NCBI GenBank assembly: GCA_002400415.1
Contig: DGQP01000015.1
Location: 124,001-188,000, forward strand
From: Chitinophagaceae bacterium UBA4411
GTDB taxonomy: Bacteria; Bacteroidota; Bacteroidia; Chitinophagales; Chitinophagaceae
DNA: 64,000 nt
Direction of reading: 5' to 3'
Part shown: positions 28,520 to 36,902 of the stretch, in pieces
Numbering within the stretch: the first letter of the stretch is position 1
Layout of the letters: every line of letters starts with the position of its first letter
Notes under the pieces: generated by a model
Told to the model about the DNA's origin: nothing
Database searches by the model: none
Seen by the model: only the letters and a program-made list of their open reading frames with translations
Program-made: the position numbers and the translations under genes

Positions 28520-29416
28520 ATGAAAAAAATAAATTTTTCCCTGGTTTTTTTGCTTATTACCTCTTTACTGTTTGCACAGGTGGAGGATACAACTACATAT
28601 AAGCCTGTTGAATACCCTGAAGGATATTCAGCACAACTCAACGTGATTTATACCCGGGTAAACGGGTGGGATGGGAAAATGGACTTATACCTTGCGCCAA
28701 GGACAAAAAGCCCTTCGCCGGTTGTTATCAATATACACGGAGGTGGCTGGAATCATGGGGTGAAAGAATCGCAGACCGGGTTCAATACCTTTTTTAAAAT
28801 GGGATATGCAGTGGCAAATGTAGAGTACAGGCTTACGGGACAGGCGACAGCACCCGCAGCGATAGAAGATGTAAGGTGTGCCTTGTTGTATCTTATTAAA
28901 AATGCAAAAGAGCTGAATATTGATGTAAATAAGATAGTCATTATGGGAGGAAGTGCCGGTGGCCACCTGGCATTGATGGGAGGCCTGCTTGGTAACGATC
29001 ACCGGTTTGACGGGAACTGCCCGGGTGTGGAAAATGTAAAAGTGGCTGCTATTATAGATAAATACGGTATTACAGATGTATGGGATTGGGGATATGGGAC
29101 GAATATAACAAGCAAATCGGCAGTAAGATGGTTAGGGGATAAAGCAAATGATAAGAAATTTGCGATGTCTGTATCGCCTGTTTATTACGTCACAAAAAAT
29201 AGCCCTCCTACTTTTATTGTGCACGGGGATGCTGATCCTACCGTACCCTACCAGCAATCAGTTGATCTGCATAAGAAATTTAAAGAAGCGGGAGTAAAAA
29301 CAGAATTTATAACTGTTCCGGGAGGCTTGCATGGCAAATTTGATAAGGAGAAAAATTCAGAAATCAATAAGCAAATTGCAGACTTCCTGATTTCACTGGG
29401 CCTTGGAAACAAATAA
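28520..29416 (+). CDS. Secreted alpha/beta-hydrolase, esterase type
   Basis: A 298-residue secreted hydrolase (signal ends LLFAQ). It has the HGGGW oxyanion motif of the hormone-sensitive-lipase-like esterases at about 73-77, the nucleophile in GGSAGG (S145), an Asp in HGDADPTVP and a His in GGLHGKF, a complete triad. It is the last gene of the alginate operon, 12 bases after susD. Because bacterial alginates are O-acetylated, an acetyl-alginate esterase role is an attractive inference, but nothing in the sequence proves the substrate. Its 3' end is only 9 bases from the converging sugar transferase gene. Confidence 0.82.
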   Translation: MKKINFSLVFLLITSLLFAQVEDTTTYKPVEYPEGYSAQLNVIYTRVNGWDGKMDLYLAPRTKSPSPVVINIHGGGWNHGVKESQTGFNTFFKMGYAVANVEYRLTGQATAPAAIEDVRCALLYLIKNAKELNIDVNKIVIMGGSAGGHLALMGGLLGNDHRFDGNCPGVENVKVAAIIDKYGITDVWDWGYGTNITSKSAVRWLGDKANDKKFAMSVSPVYYVTKNSPPTFIVHGDADPTVPYQQSVDLHKKFKEAGVKTEFITVPGGLHGKFDKEKNSEINKQIADFLISLGLGNK

Positions 29417-29425
29417 ATGATGTGA

Positions 29426-30157
29426 TCAGTTCTTTACCCTGTGTTTTATAAATACTGTGGGTATAACAGAAAGAAAATTGAGCAAACCCTGGCGGATTGT
29501 AGTAAATATGATCTTACTATCCAGGAGCAAGCCGGCCTTTCTCACATACATAGCATCCCAGTAATAACGGATAACAATACTCTCGTAATCATGCGTGGGC
29601 CCATGATAGCCGTTCACCTGGGCCCATCCCGTAATGCCGGGACGGACCAGGTGACGGAATGAATAGGAAGATATAACGAAGGAGAAACGGATGCAGTCAG
29701 CAACCATATGGGGACGGGGGCCAATTACACTCATCTGCCCGGCCAGGACATTAAAAAACTGCGGCAGTTCATCGATGTTTACATGCCGCAGGAACAGGCC
29801 TACTGCTGTAATTCGTTCATCATCATTTTCCGCAGGCCGTTCATCAGCTTCATCATTCTGTACCATGGTCCGGAATTTCAAACAGTAAAAGGGAATCCCG
29901 TTCCTGCCAATTCTTTTTTGACGGAAAAAGACAGGACCTTTTGAATTCAGCTTAATGAATAAGGCAACAACAGGTGTCAGCCAGCTCAGCAGCAGGACAA
30001 TTACAAACAGCGAGAAACAAATATCAAAACTCCGCTTACTCCATAAATACTTTTTGCGGCTGGCAACGAAGCTCCGGATGATACCGTTCTGATGCTGGTG
30101 CTGCCATTTTCCGGAAGGCAACGATTGAATAGCAATATGTTTGGGAGCAGTATTCAA
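29426..30157 (-). CDS. Initiating sugar-phosphate transferase (short WbaP/PglC-type)
   Basis: A 243-residue polyprenyl-phosphate glycosyl-1-phosphotransferase that would place the first sugar on undecaprenyl phosphate. Seen: KRSFDICFS before a single membrane helix, GPVFFRQKRIG, LKFRTM, NIDELPQFFNVLAGQMSVIGPRP and RPGITGWAQVNGYHG. The N-terminal four-helix region of long WbaP/WcaJ proteins is missing, which makes this the monotopic minimal form. No ATG is available before the conserved region and the frame is closed upstream, so a TTG start at 30157 is inferred. It stands alone, convergent with the esterase and divergent from the nucleotidyltransferase-like gene. Confidence 0.9.
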   Translation of the reverse strand: MNTAPKHIAIQSLPSGKWQHQHQNGIIRSFVASRKKYLWSKRSFDICFSLFVIVLLLSWLTPVVALFIKLNSKGPVFFRQKRIGRNGIPFYCLKFRTMVQNDEADERPAENDDERITAVGLFLRHVNIDELPQFFNVLAGQMSVIGPRPHMVADCIRFSFVISSYSFRHLVRPGITGWAQVNGYHGPTHDYESIVIRYYWDAMYVRKAGLLLDSKIIFTTIRQGLLNFLSVIPTVFIKHRVKN

Positions 30158-30220
30158 GCCGTATAGTGGTTAGTATTTCAATCGGGATGCCGGGCAAAAT
30201 GGTTGCTTAACAAGATTAAA

Positions 30221-31204
30221 ATGAAACAATCAGTTGCATACAGGGAGCCGGGGTTTGTACAGGAGATTATTGCAGGCAGGGAAAGTGTATTAAAAGCACT
30301 GGCCTATTTTGATATTTTTCATTACCCGCTCACAAAGGAAGAGGTCAGGATATTTCTTGACAGACGACTGACAGTGAACGGACTTGATATGACGCTGTCA
30401 AGTCTTGTAGCTGATAGAATCATTTTCCTTCATAACGGAGTTTATTCATTGCAGGATAACCCATTGCTTTCTTACCGGAGATACCAGGGAAACCGCCGGG
30501 CCAAAGCAATGCTGCAGAAAGCGCAAAGGATCGGACGTTTTCTTTACCAATTTCCTTTTGTACGGGCAATTGGCGTGTCTGGATCTTTATCCAAGGATTA
30601 CGCAGATGAGAAAGCAGATATCGATTTTTTTATTATTGCGAAGGCTAACCGGCTCTGGGTCGCCAGGACCCTGATGCATCTTTTTAAGAAACTTACTTTC
30701 CTTACCGGCCGCCAGCGTTTGTACTGTATGAACTACTATATTGATGAAGAAGCTTTGGAACTGGAGGACCAGAATATCTTTACAGCTATCGAGTTAAAAA
30801 CTGTAGTACCTGTTGCGGGAGAGGAAGCACTGAATGCCTTTTTTACAAGGAACAGCTGGGCCGACAAGTGGCTGCCAGCCTGTGTTCAGCGCCGGCAAAA
30901 GGAAAAGGATAAAAAACCGGGTTTGCTGAAACAGGTGATAGAAAAATTATTTGATAACAGGATTGGCAATAAGATGGATAATATGTTTTTCAGGCTGACC
31001 TCAGCCAGGTGGGACAGGAAAGAGATAAATGGTAAACGAAATGAAAAAGGTATCCGGATGGGATTGGTTACAGGTAAACATTTTGCAAAATCAAACCCCG
31101 GGGATTTCCAGGAAAAAATGTTGTCCTTGTACCGTCAGCGGGTTGATGCGATAAACAGGCTGACGGATGCTGCCGGACTTACTGTTTCTTCCGTAACGTT
31201 ATAA
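30221..31204 (+). CDS. Nucleotidyltransferase-fold protein of unknown function
   Basis: A 327-residue protein. An N-terminal winged-helix-like part (ALAYFDIFHYPLTKEEVRIFL) is followed by a Pol-beta nucleotidyltransferase core, GVSGSLSKDYADEKADIDFFIIAK (about 120-145), which has the G-S...D-x-D metal site. The rest is basic and alpha-helical with no known motif. ATG 30221 is used; a TTG at 30203 is in frame. Such proteins occur in polysaccharide and radical-SAM loci of Bacteroidota, but the reaction (nucleotide transfer to a sugar, lipid or protein) is unknown. Its 3' end overlaps the converging methyltransferase by 26 bases. Confidence 0.65.
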   Translation: MKQSVAYREPGFVQEIIAGRESVLKALAYFDIFHYPLTKEEVRIFLDRRLTVNGLDMTLSSLVADRIIFLHNGVYSLQDNPLLSYRRYQGNRRAKAMLQKAQRIGRFLYQFPFVRAIGVSGSLSKDYADEKADIDFFIIAKANRLWVARTLMHLFKKLTFLTGRQRLYCMNYYIDEEALELEDQNIFTAIELKTVVPVAGEEALNAFFTRNSWADKWLPACVQRRQKEKDKKPGLLKQVIEKLFDNRIGNKMDNMFFRLTSARWDRKEINGKRNEKGIRMGLVTGKHFAKSNPGDFQEKMLSLYRQRVDAINRLTDAAGLTVSSVTL

Positions 31205-32006
31205 TATAATAGTCGCCTGTCACATTCCAGGGCCATTTCTTCTTCAATTTATTTTCTTTCTGCTTTAGCCATGTATAAAGCTGCGGATACTTCCCGGCAA
31301 AATTTTCCATATACGAAGGAGGTACAATGGTACATAATCCTTCCAGCGATAATACGTCAAATGATTTTTTTAAATGCTTCCTTACAAAAGAAGGATTGTA
31401 ATACCAGCAGCGAAAATACTCCCCCTCCATATGAGCTTTTGTTCCTTTGCGGCCGGATAAGGGCCTCCGGAATCCCGTATTGAATTTTCCTTTGAAGACC
31501 AGTAATGATTCCCATAAGCAGAATTTCGGAAGGATAACCAGGGTTACGATTCCCCCGGGTTTTACGAGGTAGGAAAAGGAGTCCAGTACTTTTTCAAGCC
31601 GGCCGGTACAATTCAGGCCCGCGAAGTTGGAAAGGATATAATCATAGGGTCCTTCCATTTGTAATTTTTCTAAAGCCGTGAAGGAGCAGGTTTCTGTGCT
31701 GATCTTATCATTGAGCTGTAGTTTATTTACTTTGTTTCGCAGCATTTCCTGCATACCGGCTGAAATATCGGTGGCATGCACGTTGTGTCCCTGTTGTGCA
31801 AAATAGATGGCATCTTCGCCGGTACCTGCATTAAGTTCCAGTATTTGTGAACAAGGGCTGATGAAATGTTCCACATGTTCACGCACTCTTTTTCTTTTAT
31901 ATTGAATGATGGTATCAGCAGCGTATAGCTGGTCAAACAAGGGAGCTTGTTTGCCGAATGCTTTTTCAGCTGCCTGTTCAGAGGTATTGGTGATACTATT
32001 ACTCAT
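31179..32006 (-). CDS. Class I SAM-dependent methyltransferase
   Basis: A 275-residue methyltransferase. The SAM-binding motif I is ILELNAGTGEDAIYFAQQG, with Asn where Gly is more usual; VHATDIS and YDYILSNFAG provide the following strands. The C-terminal part is long and basic (ENKLKKKWPW). The ATG at 32006 overlaps the upstream radical-SAM stop as ATGA, so it is preferred to the ORF start 69 bases earlier. Last gene of the five-gene minus-strand radical-SAM operon. The substrate is unknown; a lipid-linked sugar or the radical-SAM product is likely from context. Confidence 0.82.
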   Translation of the reverse strand: MSNSITNTSEQAAEKAFGKQAPLFDQLYAADTIIQYKRKRVREHVEHFISPCSQILELNAGTGEDAIYFAQQGHNVHATDISAGMQEMLRNKVNKLQLNDKISTETCSFTALEKLQMEGPYDYILSNFAGLNCTGRLEKVLDSFSYLVKPGGIVTLVILPKFCLWESLLVFKGKFNTGFRRPLSGRKGTKAHMEGEYFRCWYYNPSFVRKHLKKSFDVLSLEGLCTIVPPSYMENFAGKYPQLYTWLKQKENKLKKKWPWNVTGDYYIITLRKKQ

Positions 32007-33469
32007 GCTCCCGGCTTTTCCAGTTTTTGCAGTTTCTGACCGGCTATCCATGCTGCGGGTGAATAATAGAGCCATGAAATGGCTTTCTTTATTCTTTTGA
32101 ATTGAAGAGAAGCGGGTTGGGTGAAAATATTTTTGATGGCTTCAATGGCAATATGCTTCCGGTAGCTTTTATGTACAAACCGGTGCAGCTGTTTATAGAA
32201 TGCAGGCGCATAAGTATTCCGGAACATCAATACCAGTTCATCAGAGTCGGTCCAGTTGGATTTGTTGCTGAGTTGCGTTTTTACTTTTTCATGAAAAACA
32301 GTACCAGGTAAAGGATAAGAAACGGAGATGCCGATCTCGTGGGGCAGCAACTCATTGATCATCCGGATCGTTTTTGAAATATCATCTTTCGTCTCACCGG
32401 GGTAACCAAACTGGATGAAGAAGGAAGGATTGATATTGTTTTTCTTCAGGAGTTTTGTTGCCTGATAGATCTGTTCAATGGTAGTTCCTTTATCCATCGC
32501 ATCCAGTATTTTCTGAGAACCACTTTCAGCGCCCATCCAGATATTGGAACAGCCGGCCCTGGCCAGGTCTTTAATATGATCTTCCTGCAGGAGCAGGTCT
32601 GCCCTTGCCTGTATCTTGAATGAAAATCGTAATTGCTCTTTTTCCGCGAGATCAGCAAATTCCTTCACCCATCCAGGCTTCAGGCCAAAAATGTCATCAC
32701 AAAACCAGATATGATCAAACCGGTATTTATACTTCAGCATTTTTAACTCAGCCACCACATTCCGCGGCGACCGGGTATTATAACGGTTACCATAGATAGG
32801 CTTGGCACACCAGTTACATTTGAAAGGGCAACCTCTCGTGGTGGCCATATTAAGTGAAAAATAGCCACGGTGGGTTAACCACATTTTCCGGTAGGGCTCC
32901 ATATCAACAAGATCCCAGGCCGGGAAAGGGAGATCATCCAGTTCTCTCATCACCGTTCTTTTCATTGTTTTTATAACAGCATCCTGCTGGCGAAAAGCGA
33001 GACCCGGGATGGTCATAAAATTGGTTTGCTGCTTTGTAATAAAGCCGATGAGTTCTGCCAGGGTTTGTTCTGCTTCTCCCAAAATCACGAAATCAGCCCC
33101 TTCTTCAAGATATTGTTCAAAATGATCAGTGGCATCAGAACTGGAGACAATGACTATACACCCTTTTTGTTTTGCAAATTTCATCATCTCAAAAGCTGCT
33201 TCCCTCATATTGGTAAGGCACATCTTGGTGAGATAATTGAAGCCATCATCACAGAGTACAAAAAAATCTGGCGACTGTTGTTGCAATGGCAATATCACTT
33301 CTTCGGGGCCATAGGCAAACAGGGTATCAAAAAAAGAAACATGATGACCCTGCTCTCTTACTACAGCGGCAGCATACAATGTTCCGATGGGGGGATAGGG
33401 CTGACCAGTATCCCATTGCTTGGGGTCAAACCGCATGAAATAAGAATGGGAAAAGAGAATATTGCTCAT
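32003..33469 (-). CDS. B12-binding-type radical SAM protein
   Basis: A 488-residue radical-SAM enzyme. The first 150 residues form a Rossmann-like domain typical of cobalamin-binding radical-SAM proteins (PPIGTLYAAAVVREQGHHVSFFD, ADFVILGEAEQTL). The [4Fe-4S] motif is C214-x3-C218-x2-C221 in TTRGCPFKCNWCAKP, followed by HIWFCDDIFG, IWMGAESGSQKILDAM and FFIQFGYPGET, all seen in the BchE/HpnJ-like group. The chemistry of this group includes methylation, cyclisation and rearrangement, so a reaction cannot be assigned. It is fourth in the minus operon, 7 bases after the SPASM-like protein. Confidence 0.87.
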   Translation of the reverse strand: MSNILFSHSYFMRFDPKQWDTGQPYPPIGTLYAAAVVREQGHHVSFFDTLFAYGPEEVILPLQQQSPDFFVLCDDGFNYLTKMCLTNMREAAFEMMKFAKQKGCIVIVSSSDATDHFEQYLEEGADFVILGEAEQTLAELIGFITKQQTNFMTIPGLAFRQQDAVIKTMKRTVMRELDDLPFPAWDLVDMEPYRKMWLTHRGYFSLNMATTRGCPFKCNWCAKPIYGNRYNTRSPRNVVAELKMLKYKYRFDHIWFCDDIFGLKPGWVKEFADLAEKEQLRFSFKIQARADLLLQEDHIKDLARAGCSNIWMGAESGSQKILDAMDKGTTIEQIYQATKLLKKNNINPSFFIQFGYPGETKDDISKTIRMINELLPHEIGISVSYPLPGTVFHEKVKTQLSNKSNWTDSDELVLMFRNTYAPAFYKQLHRFVHKSYRKHIAIEAIKNIFTQPASLQFKRIKKAISWLYYSPAAWIAGQKLQKLEKPGA

Positions 33470-33476
33470 AAAAGGT

Positions 33477-34529
33477 TTAATTCAGTTTAGTGCCGGGCGA
33501 CAAATGAAGGTAGCAGACACATTTTAAGCAGGTTTCATTGGTTGCCATATCTAACTCTTTCCTGAAACGGATAGCCGTATCACTGTTCAGAATTTTTTTT
33601 AAAGAGTGCTCGCGGATATTACCCACGGAGGTATGGAAAAAGCAGGGCCTGACTGTTCCGTCAGCCTCAACAACTGCAGAAACCCAGGGGGCATTGCATT
33701 TCTTAAACGGAAATGGAGTTAAACCATGCCATGCAGCGTAGTACTGGTAAATCTTCCTGAGTTTATCCGGGCTTTCGGCAATAAAGCCATTTTCAAACTT
33801 AACGTGGTAAGTTGAAATAATTGTTTCAAGCAGGGATAGCAATTCGGGAAGTTCGCTCTTATCCGGTAAGATTTCATGCTGGCGCTGATCGCTCCATAAT
33901 ACTTCCCGGTTAAAGGCATGACTGCTGATATCGGCGGGTAAAAAACTAATACTGTCCAGGCCTAAGTTTATTGCACTTTCAATGATCGCAGGCCAGTTGC
34001 GGAAATTGATCTTATGGATAACCGATCTTCCTGCTATTTTAAAACCAGGTTTCAGTTGTTTGATCTGTTTTATTCCTGCTTCCAGTTTTTGATAAGCATC
34101 CGGGATATTCCGGATATAATTGTGTGTGGGTTCATCTCCGTCTAAAGAAACAATAATATCGTCAACATATTTCACAAGCTGTTCTGCATGATTCTGTAAT
34201 GTTAACCCCGTGGACAGAAGGGTGATTTTTATTTTATACCGGGTTAGTATTGCACAAAACCTGAAAAAATAAGGATTTAATAATGCTTCTCCTCCTGACA
34301 TCAGAACTTGTTGTGTGCCGAGTTTTTTGAGTGAATCGAGTAAGCCCGTAATATCTTCTTCTTTTAATTGTTTCAGGTTCTTATTGCCTTTCCAGATATC
34401 ACACATCACGCAGCGGCAGTTGCAGGCACTGTGGGGCATCAGTATTACCACAGGTAATGCTTTTACATGGTCCGTTTGCAAAGTGCGGTACCGTTGGAAA
34501 CTGTGGTATAGTGATTGGGTGATATTCAT
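33477..34529 (-). CDS. Radical SAM protein with SPASM-like C-terminus
   Basis: A 350-residue radical-SAM enzyme. The cluster motif is C36-x3-C40-x2-C43 within SACNCRCVMCDIWKG (an extra Cys sits at 38). MSGGEALLNP is the SAM-binding GGE motif, and SLDGDEPTHNYIRN follows. The C-terminus carries further cysteines (KKCNAPW, VRPCFFH, CLKCVCYL) as in SPASM or twitch domains that bind auxiliary clusters. Its ATG overlaps the upstream methyltransferase stop (ATGA). SPASM enzymes often modify peptides or act as dehydrogenases; no precursor peptide gene was found nearby. Confidence 0.87.
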   Translation of the reverse strand: MNITQSLYHSFQRYRTLQTDHVKALPVVILMPHSACNCRCVMCDIWKGNKNLKQLKEEDITGLLDSLKKLGTQQVLMSGGEALLNPYFFRFCAILTRYKIKITLLSTGLTLQNHAEQLVKYVDDIIVSLDGDEPTHNYIRNIPDAYQKLEAGIKQIKQLKPGFKIAGRSVIHKINFRNWPAIIESAINLGLDSISFLPADISSHAFNREVLWSDQRQHEILPDKSELPELLSLLETIISTYHVKFENGFIAESPDKLRKIYQYYAAWHGLTPFPFKKCNAPWVSAVVEADGTVRPCFFHTSVGNIREHSLKKILNSDTAIRFRKELDMATNETCLKCVCYLHLSPGTKLN

Positions 34530-35302
34530 GCAGGGACATATCTTCGTTTAATGCAGATCCAGGGGAAAGGATTTTTCTTTTTTGAAAAAAAATGCTGCAG
34601 GGAAGAAGGATCATACAGCAGTTCATGATCAATGATGGCTAAATCTTCCCGGCTATGATGGAAATAATGAGGGGTCATTTCCGGGAGGCCGGCCTTCTTA
34701 TAATAGTCCGCTGTTCTTTGCCGGGCTGCTGGTATTTCTGCCTTTTTGTAGAAAGGACTATCCAGGATATGGATTTCACCACCCCATTTTAATAAAGAAA
34801 GGGCTTGCGGAATAATTTCCGGTAACGACGGGAAATACTGGATGCAGGCAGCAAAGACAATACAGTCAAATTCCATCTCTCCAAATAACCCGGAACGGAT
34901 ATCGCCGTAGATAAAATGAAGGTTGGGGATATGACTGAATACCCTTGCTGCCTGCTGCAATTCGGTAAAGTTGACATCACTGCCAATCACCTTACTCCCA
35001 TGGATGGCCACCAACTGCTTTGAAAGCCAACCGTTGCCACAACCCACTTCCAGTAGATGCAATGGCTTTTGTTTTTGCAAAAGCCTTTCGAGCAATTTAT
35101 CAGCTGATCTTTTTCTTACCTGCCATTCGGGGTAATGCGGATGTTTCCTGGCAATAACAGGCAGTTGCAGCAATTCTTCATCACTATAGATCCTTTGTTC
35201 CCGGCTGCGCAGTTCAATATATCTTTTTTCAAAAAGATTGACCGGGTTCACCTTTTCGGGAACATTCACCTGGTCAATTATGGTAAACCCTTCTGTGATC
35301 AT
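34526..35302 (-). CDS. Class I SAM-dependent methyltransferase
   Basis: A 258-residue protein with motif I LLEVGCGNGWLSKQL, motif II region KVIGSDVNFTELQQA, and FDCIVFAACIQYFP. N-terminally it has ELRSREQRIYSDEELLQLP, a stretch I cannot assign. It lies 10 bases after the first radical-SAM gene of the operon and overlaps the next by 4 bases. By fold it is a small-molecule methyltransferase; O- or N-methylation of a sugar or lipid head group is possible. Confidence 0.85.
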   Translation of the reverse strand: MITEGFTIIDQVNVPEKVNPVNLFEKRYIELRSREQRIYSDEELLQLPVIARKHPHYPEWQVRKRSADKLLERLLQKQKPLHLLEVGCGNGWLSKQLVAIHGSKVIGSDVNFTELQQAARVFSHIPNLHFIYGDIRSGLFGEMEFDCIVFAACIQYFPSLPEIIPQALSLLKWGGEIHILDSPFYKKAEIPAARQRTADYYKKAGLPEMTPHYFHHSREDLAIIDHELLYDPSSLQHFFSKKKNPFPWICIKRRYVPA

Positions 35303-35312
35303 AAAGAAGAAA

Positions 35313-36815
35313 TCAGAATCCCTGGATTTCCGGCTGCCTGTATTTCCAAAGCCGGTGCAATAATTTGATCTCGTAAGGAAAACGGTAAAAATTTGTTTTA
35401 TAGCGCAGGCCCGAAATCAATTTTATCATCCTGCGTTTGACTGTGTTGAGCCGGATATCAGACACGGTGGGGTAATATCCATTGAGTACTGTTTCAAAAT
35501 TCCTGATCTTATCAAGCATTTCCGGTGTAAGCCAGGGCGTTAATGGGTTTTTGCGCAGGTCAAATCGTTCCCATTGCGGGGTAACCCAGTCTTCCAGTTT
35601 CTTGGGAAATTCAAACCCGCTTTCTATCACGGTATTGAATAGTTCGGAGCCTTCTGTTGGGACAGGGCTGTAGGTATACAGGACAATTTCAGTTCCGGGG
35701 TTAACAGCTTTTACTTTTTTGATAAAGCTGATATCAAATTCTATTTGTTCCATCACTTTCTCCGGTGTTGAGGCCGGTGTACCCAACACAAAAGAGTATT
35801 CCGGTATCAGGTCAAATTTCTTTAACCGTTCAGCAAAACGGATGATCTGTTCACCATTTTGTGTACCTCCTTTATCAAGTTGTTTAAGCACATTATCATT
35901 GCCACTTTCTGCTCCAAAGAAAATGATCTTGCAGCCGGCTTCCCGTATCAATGCCAGGGATTCGTCTTTGAATTTATCCATCGTGTCAATCCTGGCCATT
36001 CCCCACCAGTTCATTTTCTCCGGCTTAACCAGTTGTGAAAATTCAACTGTTCTTTTTTCGGATACAAAAAAATTGTTATCATGAAATTCGATGGCATTGG
36101 CTCCCCAATTTTCTTTGATATATTTTATATCCCGGTAAATATGCTGTGCCGGTTTTGCTTTCCACCTTGCCTCGTACGTGGGAACTACAGCGCAAAAAGA
36201 GCAGGTAAAAGGACAACCGATACTGGAGTGATAGGCCAGTGTTTTGGTACCGAGATAAGTTTTACCCAGGTAATATTTATCAATTGCATACAGCTTGTTT
36301 AGTTTATCATACGGCAGGGGAGGCAGCGTATCCTGTTCGATCAGGTCTTGCTTTATATTTTTGACGATATCATTACCTGATTTGTATACAAGATTTTTGA
36401 TCAGCTCGTAGGGTTTGTTGTGCTCCAGGGCATCCAGTAATTGGGGAAAGGCATGGTCCCCGGGGCCGTTGATCACAAAATCGACATAGCCGGATTCCAA
36501 AACGATCTTGTAATGATTGGTGGGGAAATAACCGCCCCAGATCATAATAGTACCAGGAAAATCTTCCCTGATCTTTTTTGCAAAAGGAATGGCCTGTTTG
36601 GTTTGCGGGCCCGGCATAATTGTGAAGCCGGTATAGCGGTACTCACCTGTTTGCAGGTAATCTGCCATTTTTTTATAAGGGTCCCCCTCACAATTTCCGT
36701 CTACAATGACCCAGTCAAAAATCCCGTCCACCGAAGCAGCAATATTCATGATCGAGTTAGGAACCCGATGCTTGGCATTGGCACTTTTGGGATTGAAAAG
36801 AAGAACCTTGTTCAT
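35313..36815 (-). CDS. B12-binding-type radical SAM protein
   Basis: A 500-residue radical-SAM enzyme, first of the minus-strand operon. Residues 1-140 form the cobalamin-binding-like domain (FTIMPGPQTKQAIPFAKKIRE, MIWGGYFPTNHY, VDFVINGPGD). The cluster motif is C201-x3-C205-x2-C208 in SSIGCPFTCSFCAVVP. Later landmarks are IEFHDNNFFV, KIIFFGAESGNDNVLKQLDKGG and FVLGTPASTPE. It is the same broad class as the 32003-33469 product but only distantly similar, so two different reactions are likely. The 87-base region to the divergent methyltransferase is too short for a cobalamin riboswitch. Confidence 0.87.
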   Translation of the reverse strand: MNKVLLFNPKSANAKHRVPNSIMNIAASVDGIFDWVIVDGNCEGDPYKKMADYLQTGEYRYTGFTIMPGPQTKQAIPFAKKIREDFPGTIMIWGGYFPTNHYKIVLESGYVDFVINGPGDHAFPQLLDALEHNKPYELIKNLVYKSGNDIVKNIKQDLIEQDTLPPLPYDKLNKLYAIDKYYLGKTYLGTKTLAYHSSIGCPFTCSFCAVVPTYEARWKAKPAQHIYRDIKYIKENWGANAIEFHDNNFFVSEKRTVEFSQLVKPEKMNWWGMARIDTMDKFKDESLALIREAGCKIIFFGAESGNDNVLKQLDKGGTQNGEQIIRFAERLKKFDLIPEYSFVLGTPASTPEKVMEQIEFDISFIKKVKAVNPGTEIVLYTYSPVPTEGSELFNTVIESGFEFPKKLEDWVTPQWERFDLRKNPLTPWLTPEMLDKIRNFETVLNGYYPTVSDIRLNTVKRRMIKLISGLRYKTNFYRFPYEIKLLHRLWKYRQPEIQGF

Positions 36816-36902
36816 CGTTCCTTCAAAACGAAACTTAATGCGGCAGGGTTGCCCCGGAAAACTTCTTCTTTCTCCCTACATTTATGAACAAACTGATTAC
36901 AC

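Noticed and set aside
31179..36815. RiPP (modified peptide) cluster based on the SPASM-like radical-SAM protein
   Set aside because: No short precursor gene, peptidase or peptide-recognition domain was found nearby; glycan genes surround the block.
36816..36902. Cobalamin riboswitch for the B12-type radical-SAM operon
   Set aside because: Only 87 bases lie between the divergent genes, too short for the aptamer, and no B12-box-like sequence was seen.
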